Source: Oopsacas minuta
Lineage: Eukaryota > Porifera > Hexactinellida > Lyssacinosida > Leucopsacidae
Reading direction: 5' to 3'
Assembly (NCBI GenBank): GCA_024704765.1
Contig: JAKMXF010000022.1
Coordinates: 248,001 to 312,000, forward strand
DNA: 64,000 nt
Part shown: piece by piece, positions 1 through 16,278 of the stretch
Layout of the letters: every line of letters starts with the position of its first letter
How positions within the stretch are numbered: position 1 is the stretch's first letter
Notes under the pieces: model-generated
Database searches by the model: none
What the model saw: only the letters and a program-made list of their open reading frames with translations
What the model was told of the DNA's origin: nothing
Translations under genes and position numbers: made by a program

Positions 1-185
1 TCATGATAATTACGCGAAATATGCAAATATAGCAAGTACCTTCAAGATAAAATTATAATCTCAAATAGTCATATTTTGATAATTTATTGTGATGCCTTTT
101 ATGGGCCAGTATTTTTGTAAAGCTTCACTTTGCGGTCCCGCTACGAACGTGTTAATAATATCTACTTTGTTAATATTTCTTCTAG

Positions 186-1625
186 ATTCCTGGTACACAG
201 AAATCCTTGTATAATATTTGAGCATTTCAGCTTCTTACTGTCTTCTCGAGAACTTATTGATCAATTCTTAGACGTAGTTCGTTCTCAGTCATTTGATCTT
301 AGAAAGCAATGGTTCTATGATAATCTGTACAAAATGGAAAACACAAAACCTAACACTTCCCTCTACTCAGATGAAAGTCCAATTGTTGTAGACAGACACG
401 ATTTCTTCAATTCATCATGTGGAGCTATTCTTTCATTTCCCGCAGAGGTTCTAAAGAGAGATATCAATATTAAATTCACTGGTGAACAGGTATGGACCAT
501 GGATATTATATATGTATTAGTATAGTTGGTAATATCTGTATCAACAGGGTATGGGTGACGGAGTGAAGAGAGAATGGTTTAACCTCCTGTCTACAGAGTT
601 CTTAAATCCTGACTATGCTCTATTCACACCCTCTCCTGATGGTACCGCTTTCCAGCCCAACCCCAACTCAGCTGTCAATCCAGATCATCTCTCTTACTTT
701 AGATTTGCTGGGAAAGCATTTGGACTTGCTCTCTACCACAAACATTTAATCCCCGCCTATTTTACCCGCTCATTCTACAAACACATATTATCACGTCCTC
801 TGGATATTGATGACGTAGCTTCTATTGATCCTGAGTATGCTAAGAATCTCAAATGGCTGTTAGACTCTGATATCGAGGAAGCTATGCTAGAACTCACGTT
901 CTCTATAGAGGAAGATGCATTCGGAGATCTTCAGTTGGTACGAGTTAATACAATAATACTATTGTATCAAGTTCCATAGTATAGTACGTAATTTCTTGTT
1001 TGTAGATTGAGCTTCGTCCCGGTGGAGCAAACATCCCGGTTACAAACTCCAATAAGCGTGAGTATGTACAGCTAGTAGCAGAGCATAGAATGGCTAGAGC
1101 TATTCAGGAACAGATAGGTCACTTCTTGGAAGGATTCCACGAGTTTATTCCTCATGGGCTTATCAGTTTATTCGATGAGTTAGAGTTAGAGCTACTAATG
1201 AGCGGAGTACCTGAGATAGACATTAGGGATTGGATTGATAATACAGAGTATTCCGGGTATGTTATACAACGAATATACATAGTAGATTGTATTAATTTAT
1301 ATATCATAGACTGGACGCTAGTAGTGAATTGGTACAATGGTTCTGGTCATATATAGAACAACTAGACAAGAATTCACTTGCTCTAATTCTCCAGTTCGTG
1401 AGTGGGAGTGCTAGAGTACCAGTTGGAGGCTTTGCTAAGCTACAGGGGTCGAGTGGTTCTTGCAAGTTCAAACTCACCAAACTATCTTACACACAACAGT
1501 GCCTCCCTCAGGCTGCTACTTGCTTTAATTTGCTGAAACTTCCTGACTATCCAACTCGGGAAGAGCTAAATAAAAGTTTTGAAATTATGCTGAAACATGG
1601 AACACATGGTTTTGAGTTTTCTTGA
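186..1625 (+). CDS. HACE1: HACE1-type HECT E3 ubiquitin ligase, 3' part (5' exons outside window)
   Basis: C-terminal part of a HECT-domain E3 ubiquitin ligase that transfers ubiquitin to substrates through a catalytic cysteine thioester; in vertebrates HACE1 targets active RAC1. Exons read as 186-489, 548-937, 1006-1256 and 1310-1625, joined by GT-AG introns in frame to about 420 codons. The pieces match HACE1 better than NEDD4 or HUWE1: [52 protein letters not shown] and the stretch FEHFSFLL just before the HECT fold. The catalytic Cys is in [10 protein letters not shown] near the C terminus, with the usual short tail after it. Ankyrin repeats expected at the N terminus would lie before base 1. 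A short AT dinucleotide tract follows the gene. The orthology call is strong; the exact first visible exon boundary is inferred. Confidence 0.9.
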
Positions 1626-1689
1626 ATTATTGATCTTTGTAAGGATGTATGTTTGGTTTTCGATTTTATAGCACAGAATATTTTACAAA

Positions 1690-1712
1690 TATATATATAT
1701 ATATATATATTT
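1690..1712. repeat. AT dinucleotide microsatellite
   Basis: Run of alternating AT just after the HACE1 stop, in the presumed 3' UTR or spacer before the next gene. No function is evident. Confidence 0.8.
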
Positions 1713-1799
1713 ATCTAAACGAGTTATTCTTATTCTTTTCTATAATTTCTATTACACACAGTATTAACTAATTGCTAGATGTTATAGCGTTAATTAAAT

Positions 1800-2642
1800 A
1801 TGGATAATATGTTGGATGTATTAAGCCATGATCATAGGAGTACAGACACTATTCCTATTGGTGCACCGGATTGTCTATGTCTGGACAGGAAAGATCCTCT
1901 CTTCGGAGCAGTTCATATCGGCCATCATCCACACAAAATATACTCCCCCGGTCCAATTAGTGTGTGTTCACGAAATAATTTGATATTTATTGCTGATGAT
2001 CACTCAGGACGAATTAAAGTATACACAGAAGAGGCTTACTTTATAACTTATTTCAAACAAACAATACCAGAACAAATTACAAACTTGTTAGCTTATAAAG
2101 ATGAATTATTTGTGTTGAATAAGAACAGAATTTCTATATTCATTGGTTTGTCCTGTTTGGTGAATAATCTCTTATATACTTTTTTAGCAGTAGATATTTC
2201 TGATGATTTTGTGTATATTGGTACAAATAACAACATTATTCTCATGTTTGGCCCTAGAATAGATCTGATTGAACAGATAGGACTGAGCAGGTCACATCTC
2301 ACAGATAAGAATAATCTATGTGACTTCAAGGTTATAGATGATTCATTAATTTACGCACTTTTTACCCAAACTACATTTCCTTTCCAAATATTTAACACAG
2401 ATGGAGAATTCTTAATTTGTTACTCCTTCCTTATAATTACACCCCTGAGCTTATCTATTAGCAAATACGGATATATAGCTATCAGTGACGTCACTTCGAA
2501 TTCTGTCAAAATACTTAGTCCAGATTTTAAGCTTGTACATACTATAGATGATATTTTCGAACTGAGAAGAGCAATATTCTTAGAAAACTCTTTACTTGTA
2601 ACAAATTCTTCTCTTGATGATTTCAAGCTTCTTTTCTTTTAG
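1800..2642 (+). CDS. NHL-like beta-propeller protein, unknown function
   Basis: Intronless 280-codon frame. The product has repeating blocks of about 40 residues of the form GPISVCSRNNLIFIADD...RIKVY, AVDISDDFVYIGTNNNIILMF and LSISKYGYIAISDVTSNSVKIL. This is typical of NHL/WD-like propellers: hydrophobic strand, turn with Asp, strand ending in (K/R)(V/I). No RING, B-box, signal peptide or membrane segment is visible, so it is not a complete TRIM-NHL protein. It starts 174 nt after the HACE1 stop on the same strand. I do not recognise a specific orthologue; it may be a lineage-specific propeller. Function is not assigned. Confidence 0.6.
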   Translation: MDNMLDVLSHDHRSTDTIPIGAPDCLCLDRKDPLFGAVHIGHHPHKIYSPGPISVCSRNNLIFIADDHSGRIKVYTEEAYFITYFKQTIPEQITNLLAYKDELFVLNKNRISIFIGLSCLVNNLLYTFLAVDISDDFVYIGTNNNIILMFGPRIDLIEQIGLSRSHLTDKNNLCDFKVIDDSLIYALFTQTTFPFQIFNTDGEFLICYSFLIITPLSLSISKYGYIAISDVTSNSVKILSPDFKLVHTIDDIFELRRAIFLENSLLVTNSSLDDFKLLFF

Positions 2643-2929
2643 AATTTCTTAGTGCCATCCTGTGTATTTCCTTAATATGTATTTGTATAATTTACTCTCA
2701 AGGTGTACTTTCGTTATTATTGCAAAAATGAGATATGTAACTATTGTTGCCCTAATCCACGAGATTATGCACGTGTCCGTGAATGCAACTATTTAAAATC
2801 ATTTCTTATTTTAAATTTTATGGACTGATGTGCATTTTGATTTTCTAGTACGTATTCTAAATATTATTCCTACAAACAAAGATCTATAAATACAGTTCAT
2901 ATACAAACGTATTATTTCTACTTACAGCA

Positions 2930-4264
2930 ATGAATTACTTGTTTATTCGGAATTGGATTGGATTTTTCATCCTCGGTTCTATCAACAATCTATCTTACGT
3001 AATCGTTAATTCATCGGCTTTAGTATTAGCAGCAAGTTTCGGAAAATCTAATCTCGTAGCTGTTATCCCATGGGCTAATGTGGGATTCAATCTCATCATT
3101 AAAGGTATCAATACATTCTTGTTAGTGAAGGTTCCTATGCATTTGAGGTTTGGTGTGAATGGTGTATTGATGATTATTGGTCTCTTAGGCATCTCATTCT
3201 CTCCTAACTTTTACATGATTATTGCATTTATACTAGTTATCGGTCTTGCTAGTGGATTAGGCGAGAGTATTGCTCTTGAATATTTGCAGAGGTTTGACAG
3301 TAGACTTGTCAATGCTTGGAGTAGTGGGACAGGATTCGCCGGTGTCCTTGGTGCATCTCTATACATTGTATTCACTTGTATAGTCTATGAAGCTACTCTG
3401 AATGATATATCTGTGAATACCACAGAGAGGCTGAGACGCATGAACCAAATAGCTTTCTGGGCCTCTACCCCGCTTCCTATAGCTTACCTCATAGCATACT
3501 TTATAATAATCAAACGTGAACCTGAACCTGAACCTGAGCTTGATTATGAACCTCAAGAAGTGGAGACTGAGTCGAAGGATACTTCATCCGAAAAAGAAGA
3601 TGAATCAATCGTACAGCTGCTTGATGATGACATCAGAGCATCTAATATACAACAACAGCCTCTAATTGGTAAGAAACCTTCAAGAGTAAAAAGTTATATC
3701 AACAGTTATTTGAGAGGATTTACTTCTACTCTCTGGCTTAGTCTGAATCTAACCGCGGTCTACTACTTTGAATATCTAGTGAGAACTTATTCTTCTAAAA
3801 CAAGACCTAAATATGATTTCCATCCAGCTTGTCCTGAGCTATACGCAGCTATACAGCTATCATACCAAGCTGGAGTATTCGTATCCAGGTATAGCTCTAA
3901 TCATTAATTAATTTGATATACTCGCATTTAATTATACTTTTTCAACAGGTCTTCTCTCCAGATAATCAAAATAAGATACGTATGGATTTTAACAATACTA
4001 CAAGGTATTAATATGGCAGTATGGCTGATAGATGACTTCTGGAAATTCCTACCCATATATGTCCTACCTGTCTTTATGGTGTATGTTGGTTTATTGGGAG
4101 GGGCATCCTATGTGAATATATTCTATCTCGTAAAGACAGAGGATAAGTTCAAATGTAACCGTGAAGTTTCAATTAACATTTGTTCTATGTGGATTGCAGT
4201 TGGAATATTCACTGCCTCTGCGACTGATACTCTTTTTGATCTAACCTTTTTGAAGAATTATTGA
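2930..4264 (+). CDS. CLN3: CLN3/battenin lysosomal membrane protein
   Basis: Two exons (2930-3888 and 3949-4264) splice in frame to 424 residues, close to the usual length of about 440 for battenin. Battenin is a polytopic lysosomal/endosomal membrane protein of the MFS fold, mutated in juvenile neuronal ceroid lipofuscinosis. The start NWIGFFILGSINNLSYVIVN matches the first CLN3 transmembrane segment. The family hallmark YQAGVFVSRSSLQ is rebuilt exactly across the intron, and GLLGGASYVNIFY is the other conserved CLN3 block. An acidic cytosolic loop with a Glu-Pro repeat lies around residues 195-235. A polypyrimidine-AG (AG at 2926-2927) lies two bases before the ATG, as if the mRNA receives a 5' splice there. 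Confidence 0.93.
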
Positions 4265-4355
4265 TGAATTTAAATGTTTTCAATTGATTATATATTTTCA
4301 AGTATCTGTATTATTATTTGATGTAAAATTGAGATTATAGTAAATGTTCGCATAT

Positions 4356-4459
4356 TAACAATTCGCCTAATAGCAAGTGCTTTAGAGCCTTAGAGCCCTT
4401 TTTGTATTTGAAATAATTCCTCTAAAGAATTACAACTTGCTAATAGGCGAAATCCACTG
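4356..4459. mobile_element. short inverted-repeat element (MITE)
   Basis: The left arm TTCGCCTAATAGCAAGT and the right arm (complement TTCGCCTATTAGCAAGT) form terminal inverted repeats about 90 bp apart, with a second inner match around CTTTAGAG/CTCTAAAG. The right outer end reads CCACTGTA, i.e. CAGTGG in the other direction, like the pogo-type elements elsewhere in the window. No coding capacity. It lies between CLN3 and CFAP144. Confidence 0.7.
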
Positions 4460-4520
4460 TATATTCTATAGTATTTACTACATTTATTATATTATATGAC
4501 TAGAAACTTGTTTGTAATAC

Positions 4521-4946
4521 ATGGCCTCTACTGGAGCTAAGGGTACAAATGAGAAGGAACAAAAGAACGTAGTACACCAGAATGCTATCTGGCGTGAAAC
4601 AGTTCACAAAGAGCAACACAACCAGAAGTTATACATAGAGTTTAACTACAATCCTTATAAGAAGCCTATAACAGTAGCTGGTAAGCCAAACGAGAAACCG
4701 AGCAAGAAGGAGGAGAGAGGAGATGAAGTGTTCTTACAGGTGTACAAGAAATCTCAACAGACACCAAATGAAAAATTTGAGTATCCCTTGACAGAGGCTC
4801 AGGAGATCGGATGGTATCACTCTATGCAGATGGACAAAGATGCTAGAGCAGATGCCCGTCTACACCATCCCAGATCTTTTTCAGAGATCACTAAGTATAT
4901 GGAAGCAGCTTGGAGGCAGAAAGAGCAAGAGAATCTCCAGCAGTAA
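4521..4946 (+). CDS. CFAP144: CFAP144 (FAM183A) ciliary microtubule-associated protein
   Basis: Intronless, 141 residues. VVHQNAIWRETVHKE, QKLYIEFNYNPYKK, EAQEIGWY and RLHHPRSFSEITKYME line up block by block with vertebrate FAM183A/CFAP144, which has about the same length. The family is a small axonemal protein, assigned as a microtubule inner protein of doublet microtubules. It is highly charged with no membrane segment. Its presence implies motile cilia or flagella, as in sponge larvae or sperm. About 500 nt separate it from KAT5, filled by a short transposon-like element. Confidence 0.88.
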   Translation: MASTGAKGTNEKEQKNVVHQNAIWRETVHKEQHNQKLYIEFNYNPYKKPITVAGKPNEKPSKKEERGDEVFLQVYKKSQQTPNEKFEYPLTEAQEIGWYHSMQMDKDARADARLHHPRSFSEITKYMEAAWRQKEQENLQQ

Positions 4947-5234
4947 CACCAGTAATAATTAACCTTCTTACATATACACACTGTTTAATACGATATCACT
5001 TATTGTTATTAATAAATACGATTTTATCGCCAAAATGTTTATTTAGTGTTATACTCGAATGTTTACAAAAATATAGCATAGTTGACTTTGCTATTGGGAC
5101 CATAGCCTATGATTCGAATTATCTTTATAGGTGGGGATGGATCTGGGCCTATAAAATGTTCCAATTAGCGGAGTCAACGTCAACTTGAGTCTGACAATAT
5201 ACCGTCATTTACTGAACTGACTGAATTCACTATA

Positions 5235-5376
5235 CAGTGGACGCCGGTTATAAGAACATGCTTGGGAGTAGCAATACTTCTTCTTATAACCTACATAAAT
5301 ATACAGGAATATACAAGAAGCGTTTTCCAGTGGATGGTGCTTATCTCCGGTGTGTTCTTATAACCGGCATCTACTG
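5235..5376. mobile_element. pogo-like MITE with GCCGGTTATAAGAACA inverted repeats
   Basis: The left end CAGTGGACGCCGGTTATAAGAACA and the inverted right end CAGTAGATGCCGGTTATAAGAACA are nearly identical over more than 20 bp. TA precedes the left end. Internal sequence is non-coding. The CAGT(G/A)GA start and TA target are typical of Tc1/mariner-pogo non-autonomous elements. Confidence 0.8.
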
Positions 5377-5446
5377 CATTATGTTAAAAATTAACAGTAC
5401 TCACTATTCTTCGATATATCTTCCTTACAAAGATTAGTTAATAAGA

Positions 5447-9600
<4,154 letters not shown>

Positions 9601-11311
9601 TTGTATTACTTTTGTTTTTTTTAATGAAAGATAAATATTATTGAAACAAATCTATTGTTGTTCACAAAGTTCTCGCCAAAGTCAAGAAATTTATGCCAGA
9701 TAAAACCTATGAACTTTGTTCATGATCTTGCAATCTAGTTGTAGATTATCTTCTCTAAATTCCAAAACATGACAGTTTCAATTAATTATACGAAATAAAA
9801 TTGATGAGCTTTATGCTGACTACGAAAGATCACTCCCCTTGAATTTTGGAAATGGGAAACTACAAAAGATGTTTGATTCATCAGCTATGGTCTCATTTTT
9901 GTAATGAGAACTGATCCAATCATAATGTACAATTGCTAGTAGTTTTAGAGGGAAAATACTTATCTCTTGAATAATATGTAAATTTGCACCCTAATGTTAA
10001 TTTTCTTGTATCCGCTCTTATTTAGATGCTGAATATTGAAATATATTCTCCAAAAGTAAGTTTCGCAATAGAACATTTCATTGACACAATTTATCACTCA
10101 GTTAGATTTCGCAGGGTCTGATTAAATTATTTCAACCGGCATAGGAAAACTACGTATCTCACTTGCTCTTAGAAAATATGTATTTTCTCCATACCTGTGG
10201 TGTACAGCCAAAACTATCATAGATAACGGGCTGAAACTACCAGGATATTTTCCCGAAATATTCTGCCAGAAAGTATAGAATAGCTAATTGGTATTCCGTG
10301 GCCTTTGTCCAGAACTTACAACAACAATACAGCGTCAAATAAATATGCTGGTAATATTTCTTTCACGTTGTGTTGTTGTGTTGTAAACAAGATTTCAGTT
10401 TTGCATTAAAATTATTTCGTAAAATATATACAAAATATTTTCAAATATGGAAAGCGAAAATCGAATTTAATTAACTAAATTCTCTTTAATAATCAGAAAA
10501 ACAACCAAAAATCAATCAAACAACAGTTATTACTAACATCGATATTATTTGTGATCTAGAAAGACACTTAAGTGTTTAATACGTTACAATATGGGAATTC
10601 CAAAATACGAGTGTTTAGATCACCTGTTAAGGGGGATATAAACATTTTATTTGGAAAAGTAGTTAGGAAACGTCTCAATAATTTTTATCATTTTTCCATA
10701 GCTATGCTTCTTCATATTTCGTTTTGTGCATCGTCCCTTTGAAAATTTCCTTATCAAATAAAAAGTTCCTTTCAACTATAATTACAAAATAATTATCTCT
10801 AAACTTCTACTTATGGATGACACAGTTCCAAATTGTCTGCCATCATATTAGCTTCAATAAACAATCGTGAATTTATCATAGCTTTCATTATTTGTTTGTG
10901 TTTATTTTAGTAGTGTTGAATAAACACCATTTTGTTACTTACTGATTTGTTTGTTCTTTTATCTTCATTATGCTCCACATTCAAGAAATGCAAGAATCAA
11001 AGGCCCTCTTTACTGTAAAATCCTCTATTTTGATGACTAATAAATATACCATCTATTTGGCAATTAGATAGATCTCTTTTATGTTCTTGAACAATCAACT
11101 CCTTGCCATACCAATGGCCTAAAGTCCGCACTACACAATATGGGATGTTTGGAAACTTCCTGAACATAGGCATAATTCATGTTCTAATGCTTTACTCCTG
11201 TCAAAGGAACTTGAATAAATACTCATTCACTTCCCTACTTTGATAAAACCATCAACTACTTCACCAATAAAACTAATTTCGTCAAAAGACATCAATCAAT
11301 TCTTTTAAAGA
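9601..11311. other. intergenic region KAT5 to A1CF/RBM47-like gene, no gene seen
   Basis: 1.7 kb of AT-rich sequence without a convincing coding frame on either strand; one of the longest same-strand gaps in the dense part of the window. It should hold the KAT5 3' UTR and the promoter or 5' UTR of the next gene. Confidence 0.6.
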
Positions 11312-14300
11312 ATGGACTCCAAATTATCTCCAGATTTCATAATGAACGATTCCCTAAGCATCGATTCTTTATCCAACAGTTCTTCTAGCAATTCTAGCAA
11401 ATGCTCCCTTCTCGAGAACGAGTTTGCAGGACTAGGTAAGATTTTTCCTTTATCTTTTGTAATTATGTTCAGTATTAATATTTCGCTCCGTTTGTTCAAC
11501 TGTTTAGCAACAATTCTTAATCAGTCTTATTATTAATCGTCATTTTAGTCAGAATATGTTTAACTATTTCATGAAATTCTTATCAAAATGCGTGACATTA
11601 GGAATAATTTTCCGGTTTAACTGATTGAAGTGTTCTTAATATATTATTCGTCTTTTTGTTATCATAAATAAAATAAATAAATAAATAAATAAATATTGAA
11701 ATTAAATGAAATTTTAATTTCAATTTTTTACGTATTTTCTAATTTTTCCAAGTTCTTTTCAAGAATAAACATCTAAACTCAATATTATCGCTTAATTGAT
11801 TATTTAGTAGGCTGTAAATTATCTGCTGATGTAGTACATCTCAGTGATGAGCCTCTAATATTATTCTGATCTTATAATCCTATCATTGTATTCAATTCTT
11901 ACTGTATTCTATTACCGCTTAAATTCCATTGAGGTTGTTCCAGCAATTTATTACCTAGCATAATATATCCTAATAATTAAACTTGATAGGAAACATCAAT
12001 ACACAATCCTTGAAAGGTGTCAATACCTCGATCTCGCTCTTAACAGTATTTATCATTTCCATTACCTGTTGTGACTTGTGTGCATACCCTGTACAAGCTA
12101 AAGGGACCTTTGCCATCTGATTACTATTATAATAAGATAATGTTTGAAAAACTATTTTAATATTTAAATTTGAAAAACTCGCTTTATTCGAAGTCTTAAA
12201 GCAATGCTCATAAGTCACACTGAAAATTCGGTATTGCATAATACAATTGGGTCGTTTTGATAATTTCTGATAATCCTCTTATTCCGATATCTATTTCAGA
12301 AAACGGATTGCAATCCAAATCGTTCTGATCTACAGTAGTATAGATACGAATAGTTGTCATTAATTTTATCTCTCAGATATAAATGATGGAGATCACGAGC
12401 CTCAACTTTCTGATCCTGGTGTGCTCGGAGAATTCTTCTCTTTCCAAACAAATGGTCAAAAGAAATTTGTGATAAAATCTGAGCGCTGGGAGGGGAAAAA
12501 CCCTCGTAGAGGGACAGAAATATTTATCGGTAAAATTCCTCGTGACTGCATGGAAGATGAATTGATTCCTCTCTTCCGGAGTTGTGGTACAATTTACGAG
12601 TTTCGTTTAATGATGGACTATTCAGGAACCAACCGTGGATTTGCTTTCTGCATTTATACTTCTATTTCAGCTGCAAGAAATGCTGTAGCACAGATCAATG
12701 GCTATGAAATCAGACCTAATCACAAGATGGGTGTGTGTAGAAGTGTTGATAATTGTCGGTTATTTGTTGGAGGGATCCCAAAGAGACTCAAAAAACAAGA
12801 AATCTATGATGAAATCTCAATGGTAAGTAGTTTCCTTTGGCAACATACGCGTCCAGCGTCTTATAGACCTCTACAAACTGCTTATTTATGAAACCAAAAT
12901 TTATATGACAACATTTACAATGTTCTTATATCTTACACTCTAATTGTATATCTAACCTTTAGGTTAGTGATGACGTAATAGACATTATAGTCTACCCGAC
13001 ACTCTTAGATAAGAACAAAAATCGCGGTTTTGCGTTTATCGAGTATAAGAACCATAGAGCTGCTGCAATGGCAAGGAGAAAGCTACTCACAAATCAGATC
13101 GAACTATGGGGACAGAAGGTGGCAGTAGATTGGGCAGAACCAGAGCCTGAGATTGATGAAGAGGTCATGTCTAAGGTACGTGTACATATCTCTAGATTTT
13201 ATTACCAGTGCTTACTCATACTCGATTATATTTGTTGCATATAACTTGCTTCATTGCTGCATTGTATGGTTATTTTTATGATACTATTTACAGGTGAAAA
13301 TAATCTATGTTCGGAATTTGATGCTATCTACAACAGAGGAAGGATTAGCTGATGTATTTTCAGAGTTCGGTATAGTAGAGAGAGTAAAGAAGATCAGAGA
13401 CTATGCATTCGTTCATTTACAGACTCATGAACAGGCTCAGGCCTGTATTGAAGGGTTTATTGGCCGAGACATCGAGGGTGCACACGTAGAGATATCATTT
13501 GCAAAACCAGTAGATCGAGAATCCTATCAGAAACAGAAACACGCCCGTCAGCAAGCAGCTGCGATAGTTTCTCAGCAGCAACAGAATCCCCAGCCCCCCT
13601 CAAGTCCACAATACACCCCAGTGGTAGGCTATGTGTCAACTCCCATTCAAGATGGATTTACCTTTACACCCATTACGCCAGTTCCTCCTCAAGGCTATTG
13701 TGGAAGGTAAGTTTATAATCTTAACTTTTTAAGCAATCCATTTATTTCCATTTCTACAGAGACTCTCCATTCCAAAAGCCCAACAAACCTAAGTACACAC
13801 CCAGCACGGGTCTGTCTTCAATCTTCAAACACATAAGACCTAATCGTCGCAGCAGACTCAATCATTTCCTCTCTCCCTCCCCAAACAGCTACGCCCCTAC
13901 TCCTCAATTATCAATGTATGCACAGGGATCTCCTATTCCACAGGATTACTCATCTGAGCAGCCAATGCCTTCACCTGACATACAGGTAATTTCCATTATT
14001 ATCTTTTGTATTTACGTATAAATACACATAAATTGTTATTCTTATTGTTCATACAGGAGATGTACGAACATCAAGCCTCATTGGATCCAGCTGTGTACTA
14101 TAGAGCTCATTGCAATCAATCCCCTACTAAAGTATCGCAACCCATGGCTTCAAATAGTGCGTTTGTTATTTAACTAATTGTATTATGGATCAAAAATTAT
14201 TCGAAAGCGAAATTTCAGGACTCTGCGAAATTTCCCGCAACATAAGCGCGGGAAATATCTATAGTTCCGATAAATTTGACTATCATTGGGTAATTATTCA

Positions 14301-14602
14301 ATTATTTAGAAATTACAAGAAATTTTCCCATTGAAATTTGAACCAAAAAATATATTAATTTCAATTTGATTTATCAAATTAATCAATTTGAATTTTTAGT
14401 GCAAAAGTTTGCTGTACACCCTGCTTTTGGGTTACACCCCTCAAATCAACCCATGCTTATTCCAAGACACAATTTTCCACAAGCAATGACCCCCAATGCA
14501 GGAATGGGGCACATCCCTAGCCCAGCATATTATACTTATTCTTCTGCACAAGGAACGGCAATACACCCAGGCTACCTTCCACAAGAAATCTGTCATATGT
14601 AA
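11312..14602 (+). CDS. A1CF/RBM46/RBM47-type RNA-binding protein with three RRMs
   Basis: Seven exons (11312-11435, 12377-12822, 12963-13175, 13294-13706, 13760-13985, 14057-14156, 14400-14602) splice to 574 residues. An SN-rich leader is followed by NGQKKF and [20 protein letters not shown], then RRM1 (RNP2 IFIGKI, RNP1 RGFAFCIY), RRM2 ([19 protein letters not shown]) and RRM3 ([18 protein letters not shown]). [20 protein letters not shown] and [10 protein letters not shown] are closer to A1CF/RBM46/RBM47 than to hnRNP R/SYNCRIP, and the post-RRM3 [12 protein letters not shown] also fits. Vertebrate members edit, splice or stabilise mRNA (APOBEC1 cofactor; germ-cell RBM46). The tail is Pro/Gln/Tyr-rich and no double-stranded RNA-binding domain is seen. 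Which paralogue it is cannot be decided; it may precede their split. Confidence 0.88.
11667..11693. repeat. AAAT/AATA tetranucleotide microsatellite
   Basis: Run of about six AATA units in the first intron of the A1CF/RBM47-like gene. No function is evident. Confidence 0.75.
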
Positions 14603-15218
14603 CAACAGATGGCTTAGAAGAATAGCTTTTGTCGTAAAATCTCTTACTCCTTAATACTCACTCGTTATTAGCACACTTTTGTGATAGAATTTGTATAACA
14701 TGGCGTTTTATATTATTCTCACTAAAGATTACTATATTAGGATATTCTCCTCCACTACTGTATTATAGATTATCTAAGTTTTATTGTAATTTATTATTTC
14801 TCATTCTTATTTTGTCTCTTCGAATAGACTCTTAGCAACTAGTACTTCTTTATTGTGCTTCTAGCTATTATAAATTATATTATGCAACTTGTTTCAATTA
14901 TTTTTACTAGTACAAAGGAGAATATAGGAAATACGGGGGGGGTGCCAGGTCATGAACATAGTTCATAGATTTGTAATTGACATGAATCCTGCATGAACTA
15001 CTTTATATAAAACACTGAAATTAAGGGGATTACATAGATTTTCCCACAGGACTTTTGTAGAACACTCATATTTCCCCATACCGTTCCCAATATATACCTG
15101 CATTAATTATAAATTACGAATTTAATTCATCAAATTAAGATAAGCGGATCATTTGACGCTCTTTACGGGAAACAATGGGCTTACATTTTATTTTATCGTT
15201 TCAATCTTAGCAAGTAGA
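14603..15218. other. intergenic region, no gene seen
   Basis: Spacer between the A1CF/RBM47-like gene and CIAO2B. It contains a G-run (around 14935-14942) and a possible 5' UTR acceptor TTTCAATCTTAG ending at 15210. No coding frame is supported apart from an upstream in-frame ATG at 15153 that I treat as non-coding. Confidence 0.55.
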
Positions 15219-15671
15219 ATGTCGTTAGAGAATATAAATCCAACTGTATGTCCTAAGCTACCTCCCCGTGAGGGTAAGGTTGATGATCCTTTTGATAGTC
15301 GTGGTATATTCGATTTAATACGTTGTATTAACGACCCAGAACATCCTCTGACGCTAGAAGAGCTCAGCGTTGTTAGTGAATCTCAGGTTCTTGTGTCCAA
15401 TGAAATGTCCAATTCCTCTGTTCATGTATACTTCACACCCACTATACCAGGCTGTAGTATGGCTACTTTAATCGGTCTTAGTATTAAAGTACAGCTATTA
15501 AGAAATCTACCTTCCCGCTTCAAATGTTGCATAGAGATTACACCTGGTACACATAACTCAGAACAAGCTATCAATAAACAGCTGGCAGATAAAGAGAGAA
15601 TTGCAGCTGCTTTAGAGAATCCACATCTCATGCTAGTTATTGACCAGTGCCTTGATGTAGAAATTGTTTAA
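15219..15671 (+). CDS. CIAO2B: CIAO2B (FAM96B/MIP18) cytosolic iron-sulfur assembly component
   Basis: 150 residues, intronless. The DUF59/MIP18 core is nearly identical to animal CIAO2[41 protein letters not shown] and [16 protein letters not shown]. The conserved reactive Cys is in [15 protein letters not shown]2B joins CIAO1 and MMS19 in the targeting complex that delivers Fe-S clusters to cytosolic and nuclear apoproteins such as DNA polymerases and helicases. I chose the ATG at 15219 because it follows an acceptor-like TCTTAG and gives the family start (xLENINP); an in-frame ATG at 15153 would add 22 hydrophobic residues not found in the family. Confidence 0.93.
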   Translation: MSLENINPTVCPKLPPREGKVDDPFDSRGIFDLIRCINDPEHPLTLEELSVVSESQVLVSNEMSNSSVHVYFTPTIPGCSMATLIGLSIKVQLLRNLPSRFKCCIEITPGTHNSEQAINKQLADKERIAAALENPHLMLVIDQCLDVEIV

Positions 15672-15751
15672 TTATTTGAATTTTATTTAATGTTTCTAAT
15701 TCTAAAATACTTATTTTGCTTTATTTCACTAGTTGTAAATGGGTGCACCAT

Positions 15752-16012
15752 TAACTTGGCAAATAAATTCAATTATTTTGGCAAACAAAGCAATTAATTT
15801 GGCGAATGGTTAAAATTATACGCCCTATATATTGGTGTCATTTCAACATTTCTCTTTGTGGAGTGTGGATTCATATACTCTGACACATCAGGTAGTTTAC
15901 TACACCCACATATCCGTCCTCAGGCGTTGCGCCTTCTCAGCTATAATTCAGCTATAATTGAATTTTCAGTTCGGTTGCCAAAATAATTGAATTTTTAGTT
16001 CAGTTGGCTAGA
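15752..16012. mobile_element. inverted-repeat element with TTGGCAAA-type tandem ends
   Basis: The left end contains repeats of TTGGCAAA separated by AATTCAATTATT. The right end contains the inverted partner TTGCCAAAATAATTGAATTTTTAGTTCAGTTGGCTAG. The arms match over about 40 bp and are about 180 bp apart. No coding capacity. Lies between CIAO2B and the next small gene. Confidence 0.7.
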
Positions 16013-16144
16013 TAATATTACATTCGTTGTCAATTGTATTAACTACTGAGTACTGTAACAACAATACTATAGTCGTCCAGTATTGATCTCTGTGTTTTTA
16101 GTGCAGCTATTGGAGATGCCATATTCCCATGGACGATATACAAT

Positions 16145-16166
16145 GTCCGTCCGTCCGTCCGTCCGT
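16145..16166. repeat. GTCC tetranucleotide microsatellite
   Basis: Five perfect GTCC units directly repeated in the spacer upstream of the small unknown gene. Likely polymorphic; no function evident. Confidence 0.9.
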
Positions 16167-16278
16167 ACAAATCTCGATTGTATAATAATTAACACGTAGG
16201 TACATTTTGTAGTGTAGATGTGCATCTTGAGTATGATTTGTAAGATTCTTAATTCAGTGCCATCTACATAGCTTAATT

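Noticed and set aside
11970-12239. Minus-strand 89-codon frame in intron 1 of the A1CF/RBM47-like gene, as a nested gene
   Set aside because: The segment from [10 protein letters not shown] to [11 protein letters not shown] looks mildly protein-like, but no domain is recognised, and its start and end are AT-driven. It could be one exon of an unseen gene; not enough support.
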